Source of the DNA: Fasciola hepatica
Lineage: Eukaryota; Platyhelminthes; Trematoda; Plagiorchiida; Fasciolidae
Direction: 5' to 3'
DNA length: 64,000 bases
Assembly (NCBI GenBank): GCA_948099385.1
Contig: CANUEZ040000168.1
Location: 1,117,501-1,181,500, forward strand
Part shown: piece after piece, positions 46,242 to 55,182 of the stretch
Numbering within the stretch: position 1 is the stretch's first letter
How the letters are laid out: each line of letters starts with the position of its first letter
Made by a program: the position numbers and the translations under genes
The notes under the pieces: model-generated
Databases searched by the model: none
Told to the model about the DNA's origin: nothing
Seen by the model: only the letters and a program-made list of their open reading frames with translations

Positions 46242-47849
46242 TTACTCGGAGGGGGTTTGTGGATGTATCCTGCGCGTAAAACGCCTGTGGTGGAGCAAAA
46301 CGAAAATTTTGTATGGTAAAGGAACTAGCGGGATAAACGGTGGCGGCACGGAAAAGTTGGGAAATGAAGAGCTAGGCAGATGCAGCTTTGAATAATAGCT
46401 ATGAAGTGCTTTGCGAGCATCGTCCGTATAAATGCGCGTAGAGCGGGAATTTCGCTGGTAGGAATTACGGTTTGAGAAACAATCTATTTTGGGAACAGAA
46501 ACTGTAGGTCCCGGCATTAGTGACATCTCACAAGGGTGTCTGTTCGCTTCTAATCTTTGCATGACATTAGGGGTGCAGCCTGGTGATATAAGGCAGTCGT
46601 TGCCTAATGAACTTAATGTTGAGGCCTTCAGTAGGGATGGAGTGTGGGTTGCCGAATTCTGGATTTGCGGCCATGTGTTACCGATGCTATCGACACTCTG
46701 CTTTGGGGGCTGAGTGTAGATCGTTACCAACTTTCGGCCCGTTGGTGATAAGTTAGATTGCAACGGTGAGGTTGTGTCCTTAGGTACGCTACTTCTTGGC
46801 AGCTTGCTTACGGGTGTATGCCCTGAATTCTGACAGGTTTGATTCGAACGAAAATGACCTGGAAATGGTATGGTGCGGTCGCGCGGATGGGTTTTAGTCG
46901 TGCCTATGTGGTGTGGACAAGAACGACCATACTTTGATTTATGTGTCGCCTTGGGAGAGTGATGCAAAGTTGTTAGGTCAGGGAGGCTACGCGAGTTAGG
47001 TAGCTGCTTCTGATGCACAGAGCTAAGCTGTCTGGCAGGACTTGGTGGATTCGAGTCCCAGGCATCTGCGACACTATTGACGAGCCTAGGGCGCTTGGAG
47101 ACTGGTGGATTTGGAGAAGGCCCAGGCGTTGCGTCAAGGTCTACATCAGACAGTCGTTGGCTGGTAGACGCTGGTTTCATAGAGTAGGTTAGGGGAATGA
47201 CGGAGTTAGGTGTCTTTTGGGCAGATTCCTGCCCTGGATGTTTGCGGGAGTTCGACTTTCTCAGCACTTCTCTTTGTAGTGGCGTTTTGTCAGGTGCTAT
47301 TCGAATGTTCTTGTATGGCGAATTAATAGCAATAATTGTTTGTTTATGAATGAACTCACTGGCCGTCAGTGAGTCCGGAAATTGGAAAAGTAGAGGGCAT
47401 TGGTGTCGTTGTGTTTGTTTGCGTAGTCTGCTGCTACGGCATATCACACGTTCCATGTTAGCGGCCTTCAGCAAGGTACTGCTGACCATGTTGAGTGGGG
47501 CCCTATCGGGAATGTTAAATACAATGGCGTGATTCGAGTTTCGTATTCGTTTTGAAACCTCTACAGATATGCTGTCAATGAAGTTACACGTGGCAACTAA
47601 GTTACAGTCCATAGTTACCATAGAGGGCTCGAGGAGTTGAGCCAGTGGTGTCAGAACTCTGGTGGCTCTGTCAAGATCTTCACTCCGCGATTCGAGTGAG
47701 CGGACGTGTTGTAAGAGGCTGTCAATCTTACTATTTGCGTCATCATGGATGTTCGTTAATGAGACGGAGCATGGCGTAGTGATTGGGAGACGTACGGCTA
47801 CGCGTGGCAAAATCTTACCGGCCGGTCTGCTTCTTTTGGAATTGCGCAT
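46242..47849 (-). CDS. LINE-E ORF1 protein, RRM-like nucleic acid binding
   Basis: Open for 535 codons from an ATG at 47849. Residues 40-75 are helical and heptad-like (IDSLLQHVRSLESRSEDLDRA). Residues about 107-185 look like an RRM-type fold: AIVFNIPDRAP as strand 1, the helix STLLKAANMERVI, CPLLFQFPDSLTASEFI as strand and helix, and NIRIAPDKTPLQREVLR. The remaining 340 residues are Pro/Ser-rich and basic. ORF1 proteins of jockey/CR1-type LINEs coat the RNA and act as chaperones. The gap of about 235 bases to ORF2 suggests either reinitiation or a lost overlap. LINE-A carries a decayed homologue. Confidence 0.8.
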   Translation of the reverse strand: MRNSKRSRPAGKILPRVAVRLPITTPCSVSLTNIHDDANSKIDSLLQHVRSLESRSEDLDRATRVLTPLAQLLEPSMVTMDCNLVATCNFIDSISVEVSKRIRNSNHAIVFNIPDRAPLNMVSSTLLKAANMERVICRSSRLRKQTQRHQCPLLFQFPDSLTASEFIHKQTIIAINSPYKNIRIAPDKTPLQREVLRKSNSRKHPGQESAQKTPNSVIPLTYSMKPASTSQRLSDVDLDATPGPSPNPPVSKRPRLVNSVADAWDSNPPSPARQLSSVHQKQLPNSRSLPDLTTLHHSPKATHKSKYGRSCPHHIGTTKTHPRDRTIPFPGHFRSNQTCQNSGHTPVSKLPRSSVPKDTTSPLQSNLSPTGRKLVTIYTQPPKQSVDSIGNTWPQIQNSATHTPSLLKASTLSSLGNDCLISPGCTPNVMQRLEANRHPCEMSLMPGPTVSVPKIDCFSNRNSYQRNSRSTRIYTDDARKALHSYYSKLHLPSSSFPNFSVPPPFIPLVPLPYKIFVLLHHRRFTRRIHPQTPSE

Positions 47850-48180
47850 TCTGTCTGCAGGCTTCGGATAACCAACTAGTTTTATTGAAAATTTAGCGAC
47901 TGCAAAGAGCCTAGATACGGAACTAAGATGAAATTCTATAGGAAGTCACCTAGGGTGTTTGCAAATAGGGTTGACCAGGTGGTTTCACTGTTTTTACGAA
48001 GGGGGGTTAGAGTTTTAGCCAAGTAGGAAACGATAACTAAAAGGGTTTATTCAGCAAACAATCGCTGAGTATTTTATAGATGGGCTCACAAGGGGTGATT
48101 TGTGGCAGGTAAAGGTCTAGATTTCCTATTATAGGGTTGTGTTGATTTTTCACGGTAATAAGTTATGGACCCACAGTGGT

Positions 48181-48202
48181 GTTCAGTTCAGTTCAGTTCA
48201 GT
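48181..48202 (-). repeat. (CTGAA)n 3' tail of LINE-F
   Basis: gttca repeated four times on the plus strand. The truncated copy at 14776 ends in a worn version. CR1-like LINEs typically end in short tandem repeats instead of poly(A). Confidence 0.85.
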
Positions 48203-48474
48203 CTGCACAGGACAGGTAATGGCCACGGCCAATCGAGCGTCCAGAATTCCTTCGATGGTATGCACACCAGTTATGCACCCACCACTGCCGAGTGTATTTC
48301 GTCGAATCCCCGCTAAAAATGAGAGGGAAACGGAAAACCTCATCGCACATCAACTGCGAGAGACATTATGCATCGTGAGCGTTCACTGAGACAGTATGCA
48401 ATGAGGGAAAAAGTCTGCTAAAACATACTTCAGAAGGACCACAGTGCTTCCCGTCATCCATCTAGTTGATATTC
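48203..48474 (-). other. LINE-F 3' untranslated region
   Basis: About 270 bases, strongly conserved in the copies at 14790-15062 and 63801-64000 (for example gctaaaaatgagagggaaac at 48313-48332). Such conservation is expected if the RT recognises the 3' UTR. Confidence 0.8.
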
Positions 48475-51402
48475 TTAAGGCTCACTACAAGGAAAGATCT
48501 CGTACCACTTGCGATCAAGGGCACATTTGAAGGATTGGACTGTCTGCAGATCTACCATTTCACCAGGCAGACCGTTCCAACTGTTCACAACCCTGTTGCT
48601 GAAGAAGTGCGATCTTGCCATCAACCTAGATCTGGCTTTTATCAACTTCTTTTCGTGTCCCCTTGTTCTGGATTCTACGGCCAATTGGAATAGACTATCT
48701 GGTCTGAGGCCAGAAAAGCCCTTCATTACCTTGAACGTTTCTATGAGATCTCCTCGACTTCTCCTCCTTTCCAACGAGAAGAGATTCAGGTCACAGAGTC
48801 TCTGCTCGTAAGTCTTACCCCTCTGCCCTTCAACCATCCGCGTGGCGAGACGTTGGACTTTCTCTAGGCAGGCGGCATCCTTTTTGTAGAAGGGTGACCA
48901 AGCCTGCACACTGCCTTCTAAGTGAGGTCGTACTATAGCCATGTAAATAGGTACGAATACCTCCGGCTTCCGGCAAGACAAAGCTGATCTCAGCCGAAAG
49001 AGCTCCCCACGAGCCTTATGCGCAGCAGCGTTGCACTGCTCCGACCATTTGAAGTCACTTTTCATGATGATCCCCAGGTCTTTAACCCTACTGGCTGCCT
49101 CTACGGTGAACAGCCCTTGATCATGAGCGACAGTTAGGCTCTCTGTTGCCCTTGACAACAAATGGCTTTTTTGAGCGTTTAGAGGTAAGTCCCATTTGTA
49201 TGCCCAGTTTAGGACGGTGCCTATTTCCCTGCCCAAGTCCGCCCTACCCTTAGATCCAACAATCTTCACATCATCCGCAAAAATAAAGCTGGGCGATTGA
49301 AGAGTGGATGCTAGGTCATTAATAAATAACAAGAATAGGACCGGGCCTAGGACGGATCCCTGAGGTACACCACTGGTGACGTTCACCAAACTGGAGCACC
49401 TGTCCCCCACTTTGACATAAAGCGTCCTGTGGGAGAGGAAGTCCTCCAGCCACCTATATACTGGCCCACCTATCCCGAAAGTCTCCATCTTGCATAGCAA
49501 AAGACGATGATTAACGGAGTCGAACGCCTTGCTAAAGTCGAGGTAACATACCTCAACATGCTTACCTTCGTCCAGTCGTCGAGTTACTTCATCTAAGAAG
49601 CACAGGAGATTGGTCAGGCAAGATCTATTTTTCAGGAATCCATGCTGCGCCGGGCTTAGCATGGAGTGCTGCAGTAAGTGCTGGCAGATATGGGCACGGA
49701 TGATCTTCTCGAGAACTTTACAGAGAATGCTAGTTAGGCTTACCGGCCTGTAGTTCTGCACATCCGACTTAGGCCCACTCTTATGTATTGCCACGACTGC
49801 CGCGACTTTCCAGTCCTGAGGCAGCTTTCCCTGGTCCAACGTGGATCTATACAATCTGCATACCGATGGAGCTATGATATCCGCCAACGGCTTGATGATA
49901 GCTGGATGAATGCCATCTGGGCCCGCTGACTTGTGGCTGTTTAACTCCTGTAGGTACTTACGCACGCATTCCCCTGAGAGATCTAGCTCGTTTAACTGAG
50001 GAGGATGTATCAGCGCCAGATCTACTAGTACCCCACTATCTATCCTATGTACACTACCAAAGTATTCCCCCAGGGCGTCTGCTTTGCCCTGGTCGTCAGT
50101 GACAATACCATTTTCTCTCGTGGATAGCGGACCTACGGCATTTCTTGTTGAGCCTTTAGATTGTACATAGCTGTAGAACTTCTTCGGCTGTTGTCTTACA
50201 GACTGGGCCAATTTCAGCTCAAATTCCAGTTTAGAAGTTCTCAAAAGGCTTACAGTCTCGTTTCTCAGCTTCGTATAGCGATTCCAGGCTAGCTGGCTGC
50301 CGGAAGCTTTGTACTGGTTCCAATAGCGGTTTCTACGTCTGATGGCCTTGGCTATTGCAGCCTTCCACCACATGGGCTTGCCCTCCCCACTCCTTCGTTT
50401 TAGGGGTGCGAACTCTTCCTGTAGGGCAGTCAGGGATCCTTTTATGGCCTGCCAGCGCTCCTCCACAGTAGCCTCCTCTGGTGCGTCCCAGGTCAAACCC
50501 ATCGCCCTATTACGAAGCCTATCTATGTCCATACTACCGAAATTCCTAATCAGCCTTGAGGGTACCTTCGGTTGCCGCATGCATAGAACTATTTTGACAC
50601 ACACGTGGTCACTCTTTCCCAGCGGTGCATAATAATGCAGTCCAGCCACATCGTTGGGGAAGTTCGTTATAGCTAGATCCAGCAGGGATGGAACGCATCC
50701 AGTCCTATGTCTGGTATTCTCCCTAATATGCTGATGCAACGCATTGTCATGCAGCCATTCTAAGTAGCTTTGCTCCTCCGATCCCGGCACGCAGACCTCA
50801 GCCACCCAGTCGATGTGCGGAAGATTGAAGTCACCCACTATGAGGGTCTTTTGTGCGTCCTTAACTAGTTCAGTCAAAGTCCGCAGCAAGCAAACGTCCT
50901 CTTCGTGGTTTGTGCTTGGTGCCCTGTAGACACAGACGACGTTAACCCTTCTGCCTGGAAGGATGATCGTAACGGCGCACAGCTGGATATTGCGAGTGCA
51001 CATCTTGGTCTGGGACTCAAGGTGGTTTGCACCTGACCTAACGAGGATGGCTACTCCACCACCAAGGCAATCTTGTTCCCGATCCTGCCTGTAGGCTGCA
51101 AAACTGTTACTTATTAGGCCTGGCACATGGTCTTCTTCAGAAAGCCACGTTTCCGTGACGGCAACTATTGATGCTTTCTGTTCGTCAGCGGTTTTGGCAA
51201 GTTCCGCCCATTTGTTTCTAATACTACACGCGTTAGTATATAACACCACCGCGTTTGCTCCGTCGCCTAGGTGTCTATTTTCATTCATTCCTGACTGTTT
51301 CTCAGGCGCAACGCCTGAGATGATGGCACGTTTTTTGCTTCGGATGTCCCCACTGGGGTGCATGAAGCCGGCTGATGGTCCAGAATTTCTGACGACTCCC
51401 AA
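48475..51402 (-). CDS. LINE-F ORF2, AP endonuclease and reverse transcriptase
   Basis: Open for 975 codons. Counting from the ATG at 51402, endonuclease residues are N57 (LYTNACSIRNKW), E84 (VTETWLSEEDH), Y159 (CVYRAPS), D191 and N193 (VGDFNLPHIDW), D242 (LLDLAIT) and D265/H266 (GKSDHVCV). RT contains HKSGPKSDVQNYRPVSLTS, QHGFLKNRSCLTNLLCF, EVCYLDFSKAFDSVNHRLL, TSGVPQGSVLGPVLFLLFIND and FADD at residues 708-711 (49281-49270). The C-terminal end has YMAIVRPHLEGSVQAW and FFSNRVVNSWNGLP. A better start is M39 at 51288, whose ATG overlaps the ORF1 TGA. No lesion is visible. The protein would nick DNA and copy its own RNA by target-primed reverse transcription. Confidence 0.95.
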   Translation of the reverse strand: MGVVRNSGPSAGFMHPSGDIRSKKRAIISGVAPEKQSGMNENRHLGDGANAVVLYTNACSIRNKWAELAKTADEQKASIVAVTETWLSEEDHVPGLISNSFAAYRQDREQDCLGGGVAILVRSGANHLESQTKMCTRNIQLCAVTIILPGRRVNVVCVYRAPSTNHEEDVCLLRTLTELVKDAQKTLIVGDFNLPHIDWVAEVCVPGSEEQSYLEWLHDNALHQHIRENTRHRTGCVPSLLDLAITNFPNDVAGLHYYAPLGKSDHVCVKIVLCMRQPKVPSRLIRNFGSMDIDRLRNRAMGLTWDAPEEATVEERWQAIKGSLTALQEEFAPLKRRSGEGKPMWWKAAIAKAIRRRNRYWNQYKASGSQLAWNRYTKLRNETVSLLRTSKLEFELKLAQSVRQQPKKFYSYVQSKGSTRNAVGPLSTRENGIVTDDQGKADALGEYFGSVHRIDSGVLVDLALIHPPQLNELDLSGECVRKYLQELNSHKSAGPDGIHPAIIKPLADIIAPSVCRLYRSTLDQGKLPQDWKVAAVVAIHKSGPKSDVQNYRPVSLTSILCKVLEKIIRAHICQHLLQHSMLSPAQHGFLKNRSCLTNLLCFLDEVTRRLDEGKHVEVCYLDFSKAFDSVNHRLLLCKMETFGIGGPVYRWLEDFLSHRTLYVKVGDRCSSLVNVTSGVPQGSVLGPVLFLLFINDLASTLQSPSFIFADDVKIVGSKGRADLGREIGTVLNWAYKWDLPLNAQKSHLLSRATESLTVAHDQGLFTVEAASRVKDLGIIMKSDFKWSEQCNAAAHKARGELFRLRSALSCRKPEVFVPIYMAIVRPHLEGSVQAWSPFYKKDAACLEKVQRLATRMVEGQRGKTYEQRLCDLNLFSLERRRSRGDLIETFKVMKGFSGLRPDSLFQLAVESRTRGHEKKLIKARSRLMARSHFFSNRVVNSWNGLPGEMVDLQTVQSFKCALDRKWYEIFPCSEP

Positions 51403-52526
51403 TCCATCTCTATAGGAGTGGCCACAACATCCAGCCTGGCAGGGATCAGGCTGTCATCTATCTTCGGGCAGCACTGCCAATTTTCGTCTTCCAGCGCATC
51501 TTCGATTACAACTATTAGCGACCCCGCACGTGGCTTCTTTACTATTGCCGGGGTCGGGGCCTGAGAGCCGAGTACGGCATTCCGCTGAACTTTTATATTT
51601 CTCACCAGCGCCCTGGCTGGTCGAGCAAGGATACCTCTTGGGGCTAGACCACCAGGCCTTACCCTATGTTCGTCCGGCACTATCTGGTATCTGCCCTTTG
51701 TAATCTGAGCTACTACCGCTGCCCTCGCCAGCAGTCTATCCCGGGTAGCCTCATCAGCGAACTCCACCAGTATTGGTCTCGCACGAAGTTCGCCTTTGTT
51801 CCCCAGTGGTGACTTCCATGTCCCCACTCTGTGCACCCTTCTTAGAGTAGGAGGGTACGGAACACCTGCGATTCGCAGTATGTCGCAGACCCTCCTCCTG
51901 TCAATGTCTCTCCTGGCCTTCGATTCCCTTATAAAGGGTTCTTCCTGGTTTAGGATCAGAAGCCTGTGGCTTGAGACCCTGCCCATCGACAAGACCTGCC
52001 TCTGCAGGTCCTTCACCTTGTTTTCTAATACCAGAAGAGCAGGGTCATCCACCCTAGCCAACCCATCTTTCGCTCTATTACAGTCTCCCTTCTTTTTGAC
52101 CTGCCTCTCCCTTCTCGGCTTCTGCTCCGTCCACTGGCCCTCGTCGGTCTGCTTCAAAGGAGTGGAGGCAACGACCGCCTGGCAAGCCTTCGGAACTGGT
52201 TCATTCGCTCGGATGATCGTCCTCTCGGGTGTTGATACTACTTCCGCAAACGACTTACTACAACCTGCTTGCGGTGGTTTGGGGCTTACAATCGAGGTAC
52301 TACTTGATGGACGTTGGTCCTGCAGTTTAAAGGCCAGACTGGCCGCCTCCTTGCAGGGGGCACAGACCCATTCAGCCCATGGGTTCTGTTTATAAAGGAC
52401 ATAAATGTCCTTTGCTATCCCTGAACACCTTGGGTGGGCCCATCTCTTGCATATCTCGCATTCTATACCGTTAACCACTCGTTTTCCGCACTTGGGTGCT
52501 AGACACGGGTCGGAAACGCGTGTCAT
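51285..52526 (-). CDS. LINE-F ORF1 protein with PHD-type zinc finger and RRM-like domain
   Basis: Open for 413 codons from the ATG at 52526. The N-terminus holds a Cys4-His-Cys3 array, C8, C13, C23, C26, H31, C34, C55, C58 (ECEICKRWAHPRCSG, WVCAPC), the PHD/zinc-finger pattern known from CR1-type ORF1 proteins. Residues 130-200 are basic with a helical segment (VLENKVKDLQRQVLSM). Residues about 205-290 (RRRVCDILRIAGVPYPP, RARPILVEFADEATRDRLLARAA) resemble an RRM. The role is probably RNA binding and, through the PHD finger, possible chromatin contact (inference). The stop overlaps the ORF2 start as ATGA. Confidence 0.9.
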   Translation of the reverse strand: MTRVSDPCLAPKCGKRVVNGIECEICKRWAHPRCSGIAKDIYVLYKQNPWAEWVCAPCKEAASLAFKLQDQRPSSSTSIVSPKPPQAGCSKSFAEVVSTPERTIIRANEPVPKACQAVVASTPLKQTDEGQWTEQKPRRERQVKKKGDCNRAKDGLARVDDPALLVLENKVKDLQRQVLSMGRVSSHRLLILNQEEPFIRESKARRDIDRRRVCDILRIAGVPYPPTLRRVHRVGTWKSPLGNKGELRARPILVEFADEATRDRLLARAAVVAQITKGRYQIVPDEHRVRPGGLAPRGILARPARALVRNIKVQRNAVLGSQAPTPAIVKKPRAGSLIVVIEDALEDENWQCCPKIDDSLIPARLDVVATPIEMDWESSEILDHQPASCTPVGTSEAKNVPSSQALRLRNSQE

Positions 52527-53037
52527 ACCGAAAACCGCAAAAACGAGGGAAAATACAACTCAAGTGCTCTTAAACCCAAACACAAAATACGCACTCTGAC
52601 AATAGCAGGTAAATCCCGCTAACACAAAAAGCAAAAACAAAAAGAAAGACTAGAAGCGAGAAAAGATCGCCTCAAAAAAAACACCGAACACTACTCGGCA
52701 GTGCTACAAGGAGAATAAAAATATTCTCCGGATAAAGCGCACCTTAAATGCAATTATGATACGCTCAGTATTGTGAATTAAACTGGGTTAATTCACAAAA
52801 CTATTCAAAAACGCAACTCAAAGACGAGAGCACTATGAATTCAAACCGCGCGGCACTTACACGAACAGTGTTCGCAGTTATTGCCACGGACTATTTGACG
52901 CTTCAGAGTAGATAGATATTACTACCAGGGGCTAAGTAAAAGCAGGCCTAAACGATGGAAAAAGGAAAAAACGAGACAACCTGATATATACGTCAAGTTG
53001 ATCTTGACCTTGAGTCTTCCCCTTGACCTTGAGTCTT
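52527..53037 (-). promoter_or_regulatory. LINE-F 5' leader, presumed internal promoter region
   Basis: About 510 non-coding bases between the BEL-A junction and ORF1. The outer end carries two tandem 19-bp units, cttgaccttgagtcttccc, at 53003-53021 and 53022-53040. LINE 5' leaders usually hold the promoter; repeated units at the extreme 5' end fit this, but no factor site can be named. Confidence 0.5.
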
Positions 53038-54379
53038 CCCAGTTGTACTCTTCCCGTCATTGGAATCAAAACGCATCACGCTCATCTACCGAAGTTTTCA
53101 CCTGATGAAACATTTTCCTGATGTTGGAGCACAAGGCCACTCTACCAACTCCGAAAGGGCACAAAACTGCGATCAGTGGCGTGGTCCAGACAAGCTCTTG
53201 TAGTAGGCGATTGTTCAACGACTTGCCCCGGAACTTCACTGCAGAGTCGAACACCGCCTGCAGTTTTTCGGGCTCCTTGGAGTTCATAACCGGGAGGTGA
53301 GGTGGATACCAGGTCCCCTCCCGGCCGTCGGTGGTAACAGGCACCCTTTCAACATAGCCGAGAGCAATTTTTCGCCTCGCTAATTTAGCATATCTTTCCC
53401 ATAGATCCTGGTCTCGAACGAAGCGTTCTTTCAGCCAAAGTAGCCTTTGAAGATCATAGTTTCTCTTTTCAAACCAGGGGTCACCTGGTTTTCGCCATGG
53501 GGGGGAAACTTTGGACTGCTTTTTAAGGCTCCTAGTTCCTTGCCGCACTAATTGCAGAGCGAAGTGGTCCTCCTGCGACAAAGATAGTCTCTCTTCTCCG
53601 ATGTCCTGAAACTCCCTTTCATACAGCCGCTGTAATTGATGCTCTACACGGCTCATTTCGACTGATACGCAATTCACAAAACCACTTCCCCCTACTGGAC
53701 CACATAATATTCACCTTGGTGCAGTGCTTAGGACTTAAGGAACCTGGCTGTTGCCCACTCTCTGGTCAGGTACCCAATGTGCCTCTGGCACGTCGCAGCC
53801 GATGAGGGGGTCCACTTTTTCGTCCTCCCAGTCTACAACCGTTACGTCCTGCAGGTGAGGCCACTTGGTCAAAACTGCGTTCACCGACCCTAGTGCTCGC
53901 ACGGAGGGGTCAGCTAGTTAAAAGGCCTACATTGAGTCTATTTGCTCGGCAGTGTCTAAGAAGACGAGCTGTAACCGCAACTGGCCGGCAGTCATTACCT
54001 GTGTTCCGCCCACCGTGCTCACTGCCAACGACGTCGCACTTTTAGCGAGTCGGTGTTTGTCGGCAAACCGCTCCTTCACCAGAGTAGTGTCTGATCAACT
54101 GTCGACGAAAGCAAACGCTTCGACCATCCCGGTTGTGGTCACCACTCCCACAGAAACTACGCCTTAACGCACTGGTTTACTGTCAGACCACGATGCTGAA
54201 CAAACAACACGGGGATTGGTGTTCGTCTCTGGGATATCGTCTCTCGCCTGGTGTAACAATCGATGGTGTCTTCCAGAGCAATCCCCGTGACCACATCTGG
54301 CCTTTGTTCGGCAAGCTGCCGCCCGGTGCTTGGTGCTGAGGCATATAAAGCACGCTCCTGTCGTCCTCGCCATTCCCCA
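53038..54379 (-). pseudogene. BEL-A zinc knuckle, protease and RT N-terminal part
   Basis: From 54373 leftward: MARTTGACFICLSTKHRAAAC (split zinc knuckle C-x2-C-x4-H-x4-C) and RCGHGDCSGRHHRLLH. A protease region follows with VEAFAFVDS then a stop, and IGCDVPEAHW. An ORF at 53677-53066 gives SRVEHQLQRLYEREFQDIGEERLSLSQEDH, QGTRSLKKQSKVSPPWRK, KLQAVFDSAVKFRGKSLN and [15 protein letters not shown]. These are the BEL/Pao segments before the RT palm. It ends at the LINE-F junction. Stops in the protease are shared with the other arm. Confidence 0.87.
53286..54379 (-). repeat. Left arm of the 1,094-bp BEL inverted repeat
   Basis: It is the reverse complement of 54967-56060, with no indel and only a few substitutions noticed (for example near 53304, 53800 and 54020). 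The arm spans zinc knuckle, protease and the start of RT. Outward of it BEL-A simply continues, so the left arm is in its native context. Confidence 0.93.
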
Positions 54380-54966
54380 ACTTTCGTCTTTTGCGGCGTT
54401 GATGAACTTGGGGTATTTTAGTAGCCCATGGTTAGCATCACAGGACCGTTCAAAGTAGCCCGTAACCTAATAGAGTGCGTGATGGTAGAGGCAAAGAGAA
54501 CCAAGGGAGACGTCTACTCAATGGGTGACCTGGTGATTAAGATGCACAACTGCTCAATAGCCCTCGACCATTTAGGTTACAGGGCTGACCTAGATGCCAT
54601 GCGCACTTTGGAAAACATAGTCCGCCAACTCTCTCCCGAACTACAGGGTCGGTGGGCGGAAGAAGCAGAACGGATAAGCCGAAGCGACAGGGAAGCTAAC
54701 TTCGGAGACCTGACCGAATACTTGGACAGGCAAACCAAGATAGCCGACAGCAGATTCGGTCGGCTTATCCGGGACAGCAAACGAGCAAACAAGCCCAGTA
54801 CTAGCCAAGCTCAAACCACTGCTCGGGAACATCCAAAATATCAATCTTGGACCAATGCACACGCCATTTCACGCGGTGCCACGGCGCAACCAAATTGCAG
54901 ATCCTGTGATGCTAGCCACGGACTACAGAATGCCCCAAGTTCGGCAAAGCCACCATAGGCGAACGG
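54380..54966 (+). other. Spacer of the BEL inverted repeat (gag-coding)
   Basis: 587 unique bases between the arms. From 54428 it carries the BEL gag reading frame on the plus strand. 54380-54427 shows no similarity to the rest of the window. The gag frame passes smoothly into the right arm, so the discontinuity lies at the left edge (54379/54380). Confidence 0.85.
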
Positions 54967-55182
54967 TGGGGAATGGCGAGGACGACAGGAGCGTGCTTTA
55001 TATGCCTCAGCACCAAGCACCGGGCGGCAGCTTGCCGAACAAAGGCCAGATGTGGTCACGGGGATTGCTCTGGAAGACACCATCGATTGTTACACCAGGC
55101 GAGAGACGATATCCCAGAGACGAACACCAATCCCCGTGTTGTTTGTTCAGCATCGTGGTCTGACAGTAAACCAGTGCGTTAA
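54428..55182 (+). pseudogene. BEL-B gag with zinc knuckle
   Basis: VSITGPFKVARNLIECVMVEAKR, VIKMHNCSIALDHLGYRADLDAMRTLENIVRQLSP and DLTEYLDRQTKIADSRFGRLI (54428-54780) have the DUF1759-like BEL/Pao gag character. After 54900 it reads CDASHGLQN, a one-base frameshift, then CPKFGKATIGERWGMARTTGACFICLST, completing the zinc motif C-F-I-C...H...C and CGHGDCSGRHHRLLH. The frame ends at 55182. Gag would form the particle and bind RNA through the knuckle. Confidence 0.83.

Larger units (their letters stand above)
42338..48180 (-). mobile_element. LINE-E, nearly full-length ATT-family LINE
   Basis: The minus strand contains a leader (48180-47850), ORF1 (47849-46242), ORF2 (46006-42796, one frameshift) and a short 3' region with the end TCCGAAATAAACC and imperfect ATT units at 42338-42390. 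It is the best preserved member of the family and serves as reference for LINE-A, B and C. Its 3' UTR is only about 0.45 kb, compared with 2.5 kb or more in the others. Confidence 0.88.
48181..53037 (-). mobile_element. LINE-F, apparently full-length CR1-like LINE with two intact ORFs
   Basis: The minus-strand order is a 5' leader of about 0.5 kb starting with two 19-bp tandem units (53040-53003), ORF1 (52526-51285), ORF2 (51288-48475) and a 3' UTR of about 290 bases ending in (CTGAA)n. It sits between BEL-A RT codons on the right and LINE-E on the left. Two truncated relatives occur at 14776-15940 and 63801-64000, and internal relatives at 28550 and 61370-63790. Both ORFs are uninterrupted, so it is a candidate for recent or present activity. 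Confidence 0.9.
33024..54379 (-). mobile_element. BEL-A, BEL/Pao LTR retrotransposon, interrupted twice by LINE insertions
   Basis: The element pieces, all minus strand, are 53038-54379 (zinc knuckle end, protease, RT start), 41061-41200 (RT), 33395-36454 (RT end, RNase H, integrase, C-terminal domain) and the 3' LTR 33024-33394. Comparison with the plus-strand BEL-B shows that the pieces are contiguous in BEL order. Breaks lie at 41200/53038, where about 12 bases are missing, and at 36454/41061, where about 5 bases are missing. The foreign blocks total about 16.4 kb. It joins BEL-B head to head at the inverted repeat and has no 5' LTR. Confidence 0.88.
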
